Below, piece by piece: positions 46,501-60,034 of a stretch of 64,000 nt of DNA. Both the position numbers and the translations under genes were made by a program. The stretch is from Vombatus ursinus (lineage: Eukaryota > Chordata > Mammalia > Diprotodontia > Vombatidae): contig NW_020954570.1 of assembly GCF_900497805.2 (NCBI RefSeq), positions 9,518,586-9,582,585 on the forward strand, given 5' to 3'. How positions within the stretch are numbered: the stretch's first letter is position 1; each line of letters opens with the position of its first letter. The notes beneath the pieces are model-generated. The model saw only the letters and a list, made by a program, of their open reading frames with translations, was not told the origin of the DNA and did not search any database.

Positions 46501-47834
46501 CCTATTTGATTTCAGGTAACAGTAGTAGTTAATCTTTATTTTGGAAAATCTAATCATGCAGCAAAGTTCTATGGTATTGCAGTCAGGCTCAGACCAGGTG
46601 GGAAAATAACCTGTTCAGAAAGGAAAGAACACAGTGGAGAAAGTGAGTTAAGAGGCTCCTATCTTAGCCTATGCAAGATTGTCTCCTCAACTTTCCTAGG
46701 CACAGATATTGACCTGTAGCAGTTCTCAGACTGCACTCCCTTCAGGCAGCACATGACATTTCCCTTGAATGGTGGATTATTAGCTTAGTGGCAACTCAGA
46801 AAATCATACCTGAAATCAAAACTCAGAAAAATATCAAATTACAATCCCAAGAGATTTCATCTAAAATAGCAAGTTCTACTAATCATAGCTTAGGGCTAGA
46901 TTATTATTATTTTTCTCATGTTGTTGCCATAACAGGTAAAAATAAGCAATATAAGGCCTTATCTCATTCATCCTTTTCAATTTAAATCCATCCTAGAGCA
47001 GAAATCAATCATTAGAAATTAGTAATAGCCACTTTCTGGAGTTGAACACATACCATGAACATGATAGTTTACCCAAAAACTGAGAAAAATGCTGACTACT
47101 TCCTGTAAACCTCCAGACTACTAAGCCATTTTGCCTATTAATCTCTCAGGCAAATACAAAATCTTCAAAACTAGGGTCCATTGATATGAAATTATCTCAA
47201 AGATGAAACTTCAATACATAATACTCCAGGTACAATTTCATTATTTTCATAAGCAATAACCAAATAATCAGATAAAAATCACTTAAAAAAAAAGAAATTT
47301 ATAAGTCCTTTTGACCTGTAAGCTATGAGACATTCTAGCTTCTCATCAAACCACTTCATTAATTTAGAATCTCATAACATGCTGCCAGTAAGGTTGATAA
47401 GATCTTAGGACCCTGCCCAAATATAATGTCCCAAGGAACCTCTCAGATAAAGACAACTTACAGGTCTGTGGTACTTTCTACTCTCACCCCCCAACAGTAA
47501 GTTATTATTACCCATTTTAAAACAAAATATAACAAATTAAATGGTTAACCATTTTCAAGAATGGTGACTACATTCTTTATCAGCTCAATTCGTATTCTAA
47601 TGGCATTAATTAAATACTCGGTACCATTAAATATTTAACAGTTTTCAAATATTGTGACCATATTCTTTAACAGCTCAATTAATAATCTAATGGTATTAAG
47701 AGAGAACTTAATTTTCTAGTGATACAATGGTATCACCCTCTGGGTATCATTTTTCAAATTAACAGTGTTTCTAACATTGTTAGATGTCTCAAAAATTACA
47801 ATAAAAGAAAAATTAGAAGCCTAGCAATAACATA

Positions 47835-48085
47835 AGTAATAATAATAATAATTGCAGATCAATCAATCAATCAATAGATAGATAGAGTTTACTATATTCC
47901 AAGCTTGGTGCCCTTTACAAGTATGATCTCATTTGATACTCACAACAACCCTGGGAGATAGGTGTTATTATTAGCCCCATTTTACAGATGAAGAAACTGA
48001 GACAAACTGAGGTAACTTGTTCAGGATCATACAATTATTAAGTGTCAGACTGGATTTAAAGTCAGGTTTTCCTGATCAATGCAGT
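47835..48085 (-). mobile_element. THER1/MIR-type SINE
   Basis: Plus-strand order: (AAT)n, (AATC)n, GTATGATCTCATTTGATACT, CACAACAACCCTGGGAGATA, CCCATTTTACAGATGAAGAA, TTGTTCAGGATCATACAATT, AGTCAGGTTTTCCTGA. Confidence 0.9.
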
Positions 48086-50435
48086 TTCCTAGAATATAAC
48101 CTTAATGCTAAATATCAAGTACATTTTGCATTAAGTTCTGATCTAACACAATTATCTTAATAGGAAAACACATCTCATTTTAAATGAGACCACATTATAA
48201 TTTAGTTTCAGGACAAACTTCAATCAGTACAAAACTGGATTTATAATCACAAATGGTAAAATTCAAACTCTCAATTTTCCAAAGGCTCATTAGCAGCTAA
48301 CACTTCAAATTATAGAGCTTACTGTTTCTGTTAGTTCACTTTCAAAGATACATAGTGGCAGTCTCACATTCCCATCTGCCTCTTTTGTAATAAAGATTAG
48401 GATACCCTTCTAATGGTCTTTCAAGGACAGAATTTTAGTACGCTATACTCAAATAATTCCATGCTGCAAATTTATTTCTATGGTTTCTATTTGGTAAACA
48501 TTATAACTTGATAGAATGTCATCTATCTGAAACTGCTACCAGGCATTTCTCCAAAAAGCTTCTCATAGTCTTCTTATCTCAATGAGATAAAAAACCTCAA
48601 ACCTCTCTTTCCCACTCCAAACCCTTATTTTACATTACTCTCCATTCACACTGTCAGTGCAAACAGACTTCCACCTTGAAGTTTCTATCCATTCTGCTCT
48701 TATCTCTACTTACCTATAACTTCTATTTTGCACTTTTTTTTCCCCTTCCAGTGGACTTTGATTAAATCCCAACAAACTTCAAAACTGCATCTTTCTTGTT
48801 ACATTGTGATTTGGCATTTTATTTTATTGTCACTACTTTTCTTAGTTCATCTTTTTTTTTTTTAAATCAGATTCATCTAACACTCCACTGAATTTCTCCT
48901 GTACATATTCCCTTATACATTACCAATTAATTGCTAAACTTCTACTTCTCAAGTTGCATAGTCTATTTTAATAAAGGTGATTAAGTGATTACATTGTATT
49001 GAATCATTTCAAACTAGCTTAGTTCTGTTTATTCTCTAGTCAAGGAAATCACCTTCTTATAAAGCAATCAGTCTATCACCCTCCAGGGATGGGAGGGAGA
49101 AATAGAGGCCTGTGCCATCTCTCCATATTCTTATCCAAGGAAGCTACAAATCTCCAAAAAAATCCACTAAGGTATTTCAGCAGTTACAAAGCCTTTAACC
49201 ATATTTTGAACATTTATAGTAAATATATTACATTTCAGTTACAACTTTAGTCTCTAGTTTATAATGTTGTAAATTTCCATAAACCAGGAAAAAAGATTTA
49301 CTTTCTTTTCTCTCCGTCTTTTATCTATACAATCTCCAACCTGACTAGGATAGTGAAAGCAGAGAAAAAGTAAGTATCTAGTAGTTTTTCCTCCTTATCT
49401 CCTCGTGAAAGTCTAATCAAAAGATCAGTGAGAATAATACCCAGCTCTTTATATTACCCATTACCTGGAGACTTGTTTTAGGCATTTGACTTAATCTTTT
49501 CCACCCTTTAAAGCTCCTTTTCTGTGCTTTTTTTTACAGCAATTTTTAAGGCCAACTGGCTGCCCCCCTTCAAAAATCCCCAAGAAAACTTCTGAAGTAG
49601 AAACCCCAATCAAAGTTCACCTTACGTTTCATTCACTAATCTGGGGTAGTCCTAAGTGAATGAGTGAACTAATGTTGGTTAGCCAGTCTGACCAACTAAC
49701 TAGGACAAGACACAGATATCTGATAAAGCTGGGTCCTAGTCCCTTCCCTTCAGGTCACAAGGTTTAACTGGTGGCCCTTGCTGGATCATTATGCCATCTC
49801 AATGTGGCTAAAGACCAGGCATCACAAAAGGGTTGAAGAGAAATATAGGAAGAAAAAGGAGAGAACTTTGTCAAATGACCAGCCTAATTTTAACTAGATT
49901 TTAACTAACTGAAGCTATTTATCAAATCTTCCAGTGATCAAGCCAAGGAGATTACTCATTTGTAGATCAGGGTGACCTGGGCTAACTAACTCTTCCTCAG
50001 TCTTTCTCTGGGCTAAGGCCAAACACAGCTCCTTAACATTCTGGACACTGGAGTCTTCAGTCTTAATTTGAGGTCTTGACTACTTCTGACCTGAACTGTG
50101 TTTGATTTCATCTTGTGTTGTTCAGGCCCGGCCCATGCTCAATCCTGAGATCACAAAGACTTAGCTTCTGTGGTCTCAGAAAACCTTTAAGTTTACTGGG
50201 GTTGACCACCAGGAATCTCACTTTTGATGTCATAATTGTGGAGAACAAATCCCAAGTAAGCAATGATTATCTCTACTTGGCCAGACAGTTTTGTCTCTTT
50301 TCCTTTTCATTTAAGATTAATTAAAGCAGCAATGATGACAAATTTGAATAAATATAGATATAAATGCAAGAGAATCCGGTGAATTACCTCCTAAGAAGTC
50401 TAAGAAGGATCATGCAAAATGATTTTAATATTCTT

Positions 50436-50725
50436 GAGATAGCTAGGTAGCACAGTCTAAAGAGGGTTGGGCCTGGAGTTAGAAAGACTAAATTCAAATC
50501 CAGTCACACACAAGCTGTGTGATCTTTAGCATGTCACTTACCCTCTGTTTGCCTCAGTTTCCCCATCAGAAAAATGGAGATAATGATAATAACAACTACC
50601 TCTCAGCATTTTGTTAAGATCAAATGTGATATCTGTAAAGCACTCAGCACAGTGCCTGGCACATAACAGGTGCTATGTAAATGTTGTTTTTATTGTTATT
50701 ATCATTATCATTATTACTGTTATTT
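50436..50725 (+). mobile_element. THER1/MIR-type SINE
   Basis: GATAGCTAGGTAGCACAG, TTTGCCTCAGTTTCCCCATC, GATATCTGTAAAGCACTCAG, CACAGTGCCTGGCACATAAC, TGCTATGTAAATG, then an A/T-rich tail. Confidence 0.93.
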
Positions 50726-50729
50726 CATC

Positions 50730-51065
50730 TCTAAGATTAAGACTCAGGTAATGGAAAAGAGTAAACCCACTTTTGAGTCAAAACTTGAAAGAAAAATTAG
50801 TACTCTTGGGGGTCAGGGGTGCTGCCCCAGTGTGTTCATATTTTGAGTGCTCTCCAGTAGCAATGAGAATATTATAGTTTACTAAAATGTGACTAGCTTT
50901 GCATAGGTGGGAAGATAGGAACACTGCTAGTAGAGTGATTCCCATTGGGATTCAAATTTTGCATTTTGACTTAATTCAAAATCTTTGACTGGATTTTTTT
51001 ACCAAGATGACAGCACTAATGAACTGAGACCAAACAACATTATCCAAGTGAATGTCAAATATGTA

Positions 51066-51096
<31 letters not shown>

Positions 51097-52630
51097 TTGT
51101 TGCCAGACTAATGATATATCCAGAATTTCTCCTTTAGTAATAAGAAATAAATATGCATATCTATTTCTCAAAATGGCTATGAGATTTATTTCTGATTTTG
51201 TGGAATGATAATATCCTTTAAATTACTGGATAAGATTTTTTTTCCCCCAAAGGGCATAAACATAAGATTATTTAACTATTTGTGCCACTTTCATGTCTCA
51301 TCACTATTCTGCTCAAATACATAGCCAAAAATATAGTTACACTAAAAATAGAGGGAAAGGATAATCCTTTATCTGTACTCTTCTAGAAACAGGCTACTTA
51401 ACAAGCTTAACTAGCAAGGTTTATGGTATTCCAAAATTTTTGCTTAGTATTTATGAAAAGCTTCAATGAAGAGAATATTCTTTTCTTGAACCTAAGACAA
51501 TTCTGAATGATGAATGAAAATAAATGCTAACAATGTCAACAAATTTGGATTCAGTTTTGGTGTATGGATCATGTTCACAGTGGCATCATTTTCACTGCCA
51601 GACCCTGATAAACAGGCAAATAAATATTAATGAATGATAATACAAACATATGCAATTGAGAAAAGTCACAATCTGTTTCATCTTTCACCTACAGTATATA
51701 AGAAAAGGTAGAAAATTTTAGTGTAATTGATTTCTCAAAACACAGGCTCATGTGACCTGTAATAGTTGTGTTATGATTTTATTTGTGTCAAAGCTTTCTC
51801 TATCCGGTTATATGTTTAATATTTATAGAAGGAGATTCCACAAAACACATCAAAGCATCACATTTAGCATGTGAATTAAAATATAGATACAAAGTATAAA
51901 CATTTCAGAAATGGAACTAGGGTAGAAGAACTGAGTGGTACAGGCAGCTATAGATACTTAAATGGAAAAATCTGGCTCATAACTTCTCTGAAATATTTAG
52001 TAATTTATAAATTCTTAAATGTTTTAGGTATCATACTTAATCCTGTTTATATTAGGACTGCCTGTTTTTTAAGTCATTTAAACACAAATGTAGCCAGAGG
52101 AAGGAAAGACTAAATTTCTTTGTGCTTAATCCTATATATTGTGATAGAATGATTTGTTGAGAAAATTGAACATATTCATGCTAAGTAGAAGTCCTGGAGC
52201 ACTCCCAAAGGGGATCCCGAATAACAACAATTTTAGCTTTTTTGACTGCTTTGTTTTTTGAAGCAACTTAAACATCTGACTGGCAGAAAGAGATTATCCA
52301 CTTCTGAAAACAAAAAACAAAAATTTTCAAGTTTTAGTGTAAAAGTAATTAAATTGATGCAAAAAAAGAGTATTAACTTGATAGAAGTGTTGAAAACAAT
52401 TGTTATATATGTTCTTTAACATTCTCACATGCTAAAATAATGGCAATTTAAAAAAAAACCAAGCTATTAAACATATACATTGAAAGCAAATAAACAAGGC
52501 CACATAGCAAGATGTCTAGTAATTCAGATTATGGGATTTTTAAAAAGTTACTCTTCAGCAAGATAAATGTTAGTCCTTACATCTGTAAATGCAGAAAAAC
52601 AACAACAATAACATTATATTCATATTCAGA
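50730..52630. other. No gene seen; unassigned
   Basis: AT-rich intron-like DNA with a (TA)n tract at 51060-51098. No exon or repeat identified. Confidence 0.4.
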
Positions 52631-52639
52631 TAGACAAAA

Positions 52640-55600
52640 CTAAGTCTTCCAAAGTTATATGTCCTTACAATATTGTTGCTATTTTATTATATAATTGTTC
52701 TCCTGGTTCAGCTCATTTCACTTTGCATCAAATCATACAGATCTGTCCAGGAATCTCTGAAAACATTCCCTTCATCATTTCTTACAGTAGAGTAGTATTC
52801 TATCACATTCATATATCATAACTTTTTCAGCCATTCTCTAACTGATGGGCACATTCACACTTTCTAATTCTTTAATTCCATGAAAAGAGTTGCTCTAAAT
52901 ATTATTGTCTATATGAGTCTTTTTTCCTTTTTCACTAATCTCTGATATATGACCCTAGTAGTGGTATTGCTAGCTCACATTTTAATGGCTTTGGGAACAT
53001 ATTTCCAAACCACTTCCCAGAATCACTGAACCAAAATACATTAATATGCCTGTTTTCCCACAGCCCCACTCATATTTGTTTTTTCTTTTTTAATTTCTGA
53101 ACTTTGCCAAATATGATGGGTATATGATGATACACCAAAGTTGCTTTAAGTTGCATAGCTCTATTAGTGATTTAGAACATTTTTAAAAATATGGCTATTG
53201 ACATATTGGATTTGTTCCTCTGAAAACTGCCTTTTCATATCCTTTAACTATTTCTCTATTGGGGAAAGGCTCTTATTCTCATACAGTTGAATCAATTCCC
53301 TATGTACATTAAAAATTTGACCATTATCAGAGAAATTTGCTGCAATTTTTCCTTATTGTTAGCTTCTCTTCTAATTTTAGCTGAATTGTTTTTCTTTTGA
53401 AAAAATAATTTTATGTAATGAAAATTGGCCATTTTACTTTCTGTGATGCTCTCTATCTCGTTTGGTCATGAATTCTTCCCCTATCCACAGATCTGATATG
53501 TAATTTCTTCCTTGCTCTTCTAATTTGTTTATGATGTCACTCTTTATGTCTAAGTCATATGCCAATTTAGGGCTTATTTTAGAATACATTTGGAGATATT
53601 GATCTGCTTTCCAGTTTTTGTAATAGATTTTGTTGAATAATGAACTTTTGATCTAATAGCTGGGATCTTCAGTTTATCAAGCACTAGGATATTGTGCTCA
53701 TTTGTTTCTCTATAACGTGTACCTAATCCGTTCCACTGCCAACACCAAAAAGTTTGGACAATTACGGCTTTGCAGCCTAATTTGAGATGTCACAAGAGAC
53801 CCGATGCCTTACCACTTTTTTTTTTCAACAATTCCCTGGAGATTCCTGGGCTTCTGTTCTTCCAAATAAATTCTGTCATTTTTCTCTAGCTCTATAAAGC
53901 AATTCTTTGGTAGGTTTCTTGGCATAACACAATAAATTAATTTCAGTCGCCATTTTTATTATATTGCCTCAGCGTACCTATGAGCAATTGATATTTCTCC
54001 ATTTAGATGTGTCTTTATTTGTGTAAAGAGTATTTTGTTAATTGTGTTTACATATAGTTGCTTTGTGTATCTTGGCAGGTAGACTCTTAAGTATTTTACA
54101 TTTCTATACTTACTGTAAATGAAATTTCTCTTTCTATTTTTGTCTCCTGGATTTTGTTGATAAAATACAGAAACACTGATGTTTTGGATGGGTTTATTTT
54201 ATATCTTGCAACTTTGCAGGATATTTTGTTTCAAACAGTTTTCAACTGACTCCTTAGGGTTCTTTAAATAAACTATTATATCATCTACAAAATGTGATAA
54301 TTTTGTTTCTTCTTTGCTTATGTTTATTTACATAATTTCTTTCTTTTGTCTTATTACTATGGTTAGCATTTCTAGAACTATATTAAAAAGTAGTGATGAT
54401 AAAGAACATATTTGTATTACCCTTGATCTTATTGGAAAGTCCTCTAGTCTATCCTCATTACATATAATGCTAGCTTTTGGTTTTAAATGAATACTACTTA
54501 CCATATTAAGGAACAATCCATTTATTTCAATGCTTTCTAGTGTTTTTAAAAAATAAAATGGATATTAGATCTTATCAAAAGTTTTCTGTAGTTACGGATG
54601 TAATCATATGGTTTTTATTGTTTTGTCAACAACATCATATGGTCAAATATTTTTATATTTTTCCTCATATTGAACCACCCCTGCTTTCTTAGTATAAATC
54701 CAGCCTGGGCATAGTGCTTAATCTTTGTGATGAGTTGCTGTAGTCTCCTTGAGAGTATTTTGAATTTTTTGAATTTTTTGCACTGATAATCAGTAGGGAT
54801 ATTGGTCAATAGCTTTCTTTTTCTGTTTTGACTCTTCCTGATATAGATAGCAAGACTATATATCTATCACAGGAGGAAATTAAAAGGATCCATTTCCCCC
54901 TATTTTTCAAGCAGTTTATGTAGTATTAAAATTAATTTTTCTTTAAATACTTAAGAAGATTCACTTGTAAATGTATCTGGTCTTGAAGTTTTTTTTTTCT
55001 TTAGGAATTTATTTACATCTTGTTAAATATCTTTTTCTAAGAGAGGGTTGGTTATTTAAGTATTCTATTTCATGTTCTGTTCATCTGGGCAATTTATATT
55101 TTTATAAATATCCAACATGTATCATATTATCAACTAGATTGTCAGTTTTATTGGCCTACAGTTGGGCAAAATAATTTCTCTTATTTCTTTCATTTGTTAT
55201 AAAATAAGTTTTTTAATTTTTGAAAATGATAATTTAATTTTTTTTTTAAAAATTCAAGTTAGATAATGGCTGCTCTTTTATTTTTCAAAAACAACTTATT
55301 AGGGGCAGCTAGGTGGCACAGTGGATAGAGCACCGGCCCTGAAGTCAGGAGGACCTGAGTACAAATCCAGTCTCAGACCAAACACTTGACACTTACAAGC
55401 TGTGTGACCCTATGCAAGTCACTTAATCCCAATTGCTTAAAAAAAAAAACTTTTAAATTCTTTTTTTTGTTTTCAATTTTATCAACCTTTTCTTTGATTT
55501 TCTGGATTACTATTTTGGTTTTAAATCTTGATTTTTAACTTGATTTTTAATTTTAATTTTTAAATTGCATACTCAATTCATTGATCTGCTCCTTCTTTTA

Positions 55601-56400
55601 TTGATGAAGGTGTTCAGGGACAGAATTTTTTTTTTTACTGAGTATTGTTTTAGTTCACCCACAAAATTTTGGTGTGTTGTCTCATAGATGCCATTATCCT
55701 TCATGAAATTAAAGTTCCTATGTATTGATCTTTGACTCACCCATTCATTATGACTGTTATTCTCCAATTAATTTTGATCTTTACTTCAATATCATTTTGT
55801 TTAATATAATTTTACTGCATTTTGGTTAGTAAAATATTTGTTTTCTCATTCTTTTTTTGTTAGGTTTTTATCACAATATATGGTCAATTTTTGTGAAGAT
55901 TCCATGCATAGCTAAGAATAGTTATACTCCCTTATATTCCCATTCAATTATTTTCAGAGGTCTATCACATCTAACTTTTAAAAATTCTATTCTAGGCCTT
56001 AATTTTTTTTCTTCATTAGATTTGTCTAGGCCTGATAAGAGGCAAATTGAGGCCCCTCAACATTAGAGTTTTACTCTCTTATTTCTCTCTATGTAAATTT
56101 TTCTTTAAATATTTAGATGCTAGGCCATTTGGTACGTATATATGTAGTAATGATATTAATTCATTGTTCATGGTACCTTTCAGAAAAAAAATGTAATTCT
56201 CCTGTTTATCTCTTTTAATTATGTCTTCTTTTATTGCTGCTTGTCTGAGATCATAATTATTACTCCTATCTTTTTTTTATTTTAGCTGAAGCATAATAAA
56301 TTTTACTCCAGCCACTGCTCAAAGAAAGCATTCTTGATATAAAAACATGTCTTCTGTATATCCTATAAATCTTTGACCTCTTCTCTTTTCTTACTCCTGA
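52640..56400 (-). mobile_element. L1 LINE, ORF2 and 3' end, minus strand
   Basis: Minus-strand L1 running from the endonuclease region (about 56400; 'TTTATTATGCTTCAGC') to the 3' end near 52640. The RT region is still readable: 'LSRRLQQLITKIKHYAQAGF' (near 54730), then 'SSIHLKPKASIICNEDRLED', 'PIRSRVIQICSLSSLLFNIV' (54500-54330). Frame breaks are numerous. Interrupted by a plus-strand SINE at 55302. The 5' half (ORF1, 5' UTR) is absent. Confidence 0.85.
55302..55450 (+). mobile_element. tRNA-derived CORE-SINE inside L1
   Basis: GGGGCAGCTAGGTGGCACAG to CACTTAATCCCAATTGC with an A tail. Very close to consensus. Confidence 0.96.
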
Positions 56401-56984
56401 ATCATATTTCCCAGTGCAATTTTTGCCATCTTTCGTTATACATACTTTTGCACTTAAGGCACCATGTATTAAAGTATATCTTTATTTAATTTCAAGAGTT
56501 TTATCAAGTTCTTCATAAAATTTCTCTTTCCCTTATTCTCTGCCACAGAAACTGGTACATAATCTATAATTATTGTAATGGTGATCTTTGAAAATGTTTA
56601 TCAATTTATCTCTACCTTCCATCAGTAGCTCTGCTTGGTTTGGACTATATGGAACATTATGCCTCCCCTAAGATAAACTGATCACTTGAAATCTCATCCC
56701 CATGCAAATTTTATCAGTTTTTGATACTCTACACCTTCTCAATTCTCTCATTTGCCACTCCCCTCTGACTGGAGGGTTGGAGGGTAGAGTATTAAATTCC
56801 TCCCAAAGTCTTCCTTTATAGAAGGCTCAGAACTTCCAAGGTAATTGCATTTTTCATCAGCAGCTCTGTTTGGTTTCAATTTCATAGAACAGTATGACCC
56901 TGCATCCCCATCAGGGTACCGATTACTGGCCTCTCCCCCTTCACAACTTCTTTTTGTGTTCTAGATTCCCTCATTAAGTTATGA

Positions 56985-57090
56985 GTTCAATGAAGACAAG
57001 GCCTGCCTTTCTTTTTTGTTTGTTTGTTTATATCCCTAGCACAGTGCCCAGTACATAATAGGCACCTAATAAATGGTTATTGAATCGAAT
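56985..57090 (+). mobile_element. L2 3'-end fragment
   Basis: 'AGTTCAATGAAGACAAGGCC', 'TATATCCCTAGCACAGTGCC', CATAATAGGCACCTAATAAA, TGGTTATTGAATCGAATT: the L2 terminal consensus. Confidence 0.8.
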
Positions 57091-57094
57091 TATC

Positions 57095-58680
57095 ACGTGC
57101 TAGTATTCACAATATGAGATGAGAAGTTCCCTTGGAGAAGCTGCCAGGACAGAAATTTTGCCACGTCAAAGTTTCTACAGTGACATCCTATTGCTATAAT
57201 GAGTTCATTATAGAATTTCCTAGAGCATAGGGGAAATATGGATCCTAAGTTCCATGTGGTTTGTTCCTCTATGGCTTTAGGGAGTTTATTTTAGGGGGAA
57301 AAAAGCCATAAGTTCAATCATAATCACTCCAAACCTAGCTGCCCCCCTAGCAATATATTTGAAATACATGCACACTGAGTCTCCTACCTATTCTTAGTTC
57401 CTGAAGAAAAAGCCAGCCTTAAGATGGAATCTTTTGTCTAAATTTTATACAACTATAAAGTTTAAAAAATAACAACACCTTATTTTTCTTTTAATATTCT
57501 TTGCATTAAAAAAAAGTCACATGAAGAAAAGTAATTGTTGATCTAGTTACTCAAGAGATATTATATTTGTTCTGAGTGGACAATATTGCCAATAGTTTTT
57601 GAATGTTGTCAAGAACCTTTACATAAATGGTCAAGCAATGCTTGTTTAACACAGAGTCATGTCTATTACGTAGGTTGATGCTCAAATTATAGTTATTCTA
57701 CACTTGGAATAGAAAGGTGGTTATTAAATGGTCTGTGAGAGCAAAATTATTTAACCATGGTCTGGGAGTTGAGTTCCTAAACCTGTACCAGCAAAGGTCC
57801 CTCTCCTGCATATTTTCTATTGTGCCCTCATGCCAGCAACATAGGGACAGATTTGACCACAGGTCAAAAACAATATAGAATCTGGCAAATATATTCTTTA
57901 ATATATTCTTTAAGAATATTAATTTAAGAAAAACACAAATGGAAGTAAGGCTAGGGTAAGTCACGGCCCAACCATTGTTTCTGTCATAGCTCCTGCTCAA
58001 GAGCCCTCAATAAAACATAGTCACATGTACTCCTTATCATGTCTGCTCAGATGGATGTCATCTCTTATGATCTTAAAGGAACTGCAGATGTGGTGGGCAC
58101 CAACAGGAGCAGTTGTTGTTCTATTCTCCTGTGGCTGCCATGAGACAATAGCCACCTCTCCCTCTCTTTTCTCCTCATTTTCCTCAAGAATTTCCAAAAT
58201 TCCAGGCAAGTCTTAAATTTAAAAAATCCACCCTACTCCCACTTCCCATGACCAGGTTTATCTCACTTTACTTTCCTCTCTTTCTAAACTGCAAAGAACT
58301 ACAAGTCCCAGAGTATTTTGAAGTCAGCCTATTTCTTTTCAGGGGTATTTATATTTTACATTAGTCAGTAATTTGAATAATGAAAACTTATCTGTTAGAT
58401 TGGTAGTTCACATCTCATGTTTTACTTCCTCAGGTAATCTTATACATATAGTTTTTCTGTTGTTCTTTTTAAAAACTTCTCCCCAAAATTCTGATCTTTC
58501 TTGAAAACAAATGCTTTCTTTTCACAGTTCATAAACACTGAATTTCTTCCCACCTTCAACAAAATTTTCATTTAGCAAAAATCAACAAGGCTGAGTTTCT
58601 ACTTTTACTTCTTTTTGATGCATGCAAATAAAGTCACATTTGTACCTGTAGGAGTTCTATTATAAACAACAGGAGAATCA
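57095..58680. other. No gene seen; unassigned
   Basis: Includes a block at 57960-58320 with overlapping open frames on both strands and the string AACTACAAGTCCCAGAGT. None can be supported as a gene. Confidence 0.4.
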
Positions 58681-58689
58681 TGCACTTGT

Positions 58690-59685
58690 TTTACTAGAAA
58701 TATCTCACTGTAAAAAACAAAAAGGAAAAGAACCTATTATGTACAAAAATATTTGTAGCAGCTCTTTCAGTGTTGGTAAAGAATTGAAAATTGAGGGGAT
58801 GTCTATCAATTAGGAAATGGCTGAACAAGTTGTTGTATATGATTGTGAAGGAATATTATTGCACTACAAAAAATGATGAGCAGGATGCTCTCAGAAAAAC
58901 CTGGACTTACATGAACTGATACAAAGTGAAATGAGCAGAACCAAGAGAACATTGCACACAGTTACAACAATATTGTATGATGATCAACTATAAATGACTT
59001 AACCATTCTCAGCAACACAACGATTCAAGACAATTCTGAAGGACTTACGATAAAATGTGCAGTCCATCTTCAGAGAAAGAGCTGACAGAGTATGAACGCA
59101 GAGCAAAGCATACTTGTTCTTTACTTTTCTTGTTTTGTTTGTTTTGTTCTTGTTTGCTTGTTTTTTGGGTCTGTGTTTTCTTTAACAACATGATTAACAT
59201 AAAAATATATTTTGCATGACTGCACACGTACACAGCACCCCTGCAATCTGGAAAATCTGTGTAAAAATTTTTGGCCCTCCCTTCATGCCAGAAAGGAAGT
59301 CTGAATTTTTTCTTTTTCTTTTATGAGGTATTTACAGTAACTTATTGTAAAATTTGGGTTGATATTAATACTATACATATATTTTATGCACTTCTGAGTT
59401 TCTAAACTTTTTCTGTATTATCTGCCAGCTTCTGCATATCATTTGTGGCTTGGGCAAAACTCCCCCAAAATTTCCATTTAATTTCTTTTGCCAACAGATG
59501 ATACATTGAAACTGTGATGAGGAAAGTCATGATGTGGAAAGGATAATTGTATAACCTATATCAAATTGTTTGCCACCTTAATGAAGGGGGGAATGAGAGG
59601 GAGAGAATTTGGAGCTCGAAATTTTACAAAGTGAATGTTAAAAATTGTTTTTACATGTAATTGGGAAAAATAAAATAATAAAACT
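58690..59685 (+). mobile_element. L1 3' end (ORF2 C-terminus and 3' UTR), interrupted
   Basis: 'TATTTGTAGCAGCTCTTTCA', 'GGAATATTATTGCACTACAA' (equivalent of EYYWHYK), 'AAATGAGCAGAACCAAGAGA' and the 3' UTR to GCATGACTGCACACGTA at 59230. It resumes at 59546 with TGTATAACCTATATCAAATT and ends with TGGGAAAAATAAAATAATAA. The 315 nt between are foreign to the L1. Confidence 0.8.
59231..59545. other. Unidentified 315-nt insertion in an L1 tail
   Basis: Lies precisely between L1 3' UTR segments that are contiguous in other copies (for example 11640-11670). It starts CAGCACCCCTGCAATCTGG and contains a T-rich stretch. The sharp edges suggest a small transposon, perhaps a DNA element. Confidence 0.55.
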
Positions 59686-59689
59686 ACTT

Positions 59690-59850
59690 TTTGTTCCACC
59701 ACTTATTACCATTATGGCCTTAGACAAATTACAAAAGCTATACGAGCCCATTTTATTACCTATGAAATGGAGATAATATTGTTTGCAATGAGGAATGAAT
59801 CTGGTCAGTTGTAAAGCAGTATATAAATATGATCTATTATTAATGTGATT
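59690..59850 (+). mobile_element. MIR-like SINE
   Basis: CCACTTATTACCATTATGGC, TTAGACAAATTACAAAAGC, TTACCTATGAAATGGAGATA, TCAGTTGTAAAGCAGTATAT. Diverged. It lies next to the coding exon at 60035. Confidence 0.65.
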
Positions 59851-60034
59851 TTCACCAAAAAGCTAACAATTCTTCCTTATTGTAAAATAATATTATTTCA
59901 ATGTTTAATTCTACAACTACATTAATTGTATATTAAGTCATATCTTCAGATGTGAAAAATCGCAAATTCCTTACAAATAGGTGTTAAGAATAATGATCAT
60001 AGTAATCAATTAATCTATTGGACTTTAGACCTAC

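Larger units (their letters stand above)
45105..50430. other. Long gene-free block, mostly unassigned; may be a decayed retroelement interior
   Basis: No exon or usable frame. The stretch 46060-46500 is homologous to 62650-63180 in the same orientation, so at least part is an interspersed repeat. An LTR-like segment lies just left (44450) and an LTR-U5-like patch (GGGATTTGTTCTCCACAATT in reverse) near 50230-50255. I cannot show one continuous element. Confidence 0.35.
34472..60034 (-). other. TMEM232: Inferred 25.6 kb intron between the two coding exons
   Basis: Bounded by the GTAGGT donor next to 60035 and the T-rich CAATAG acceptor next to 34471. It holds almost only repeats: an inverted HAL1, L2, RTE, L1, SINEs and LTR pieces. 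It assumes that no further exon lies between, since the phases of the flanking exons join directly. Confidence 0.6.

Noticed and set aside
58021-58216. Overlapping ~62-codon ORFs on both strands
   Set aside because: No splice signals or recognisable protein similarity. Overlapping frames of this length occur by chance.
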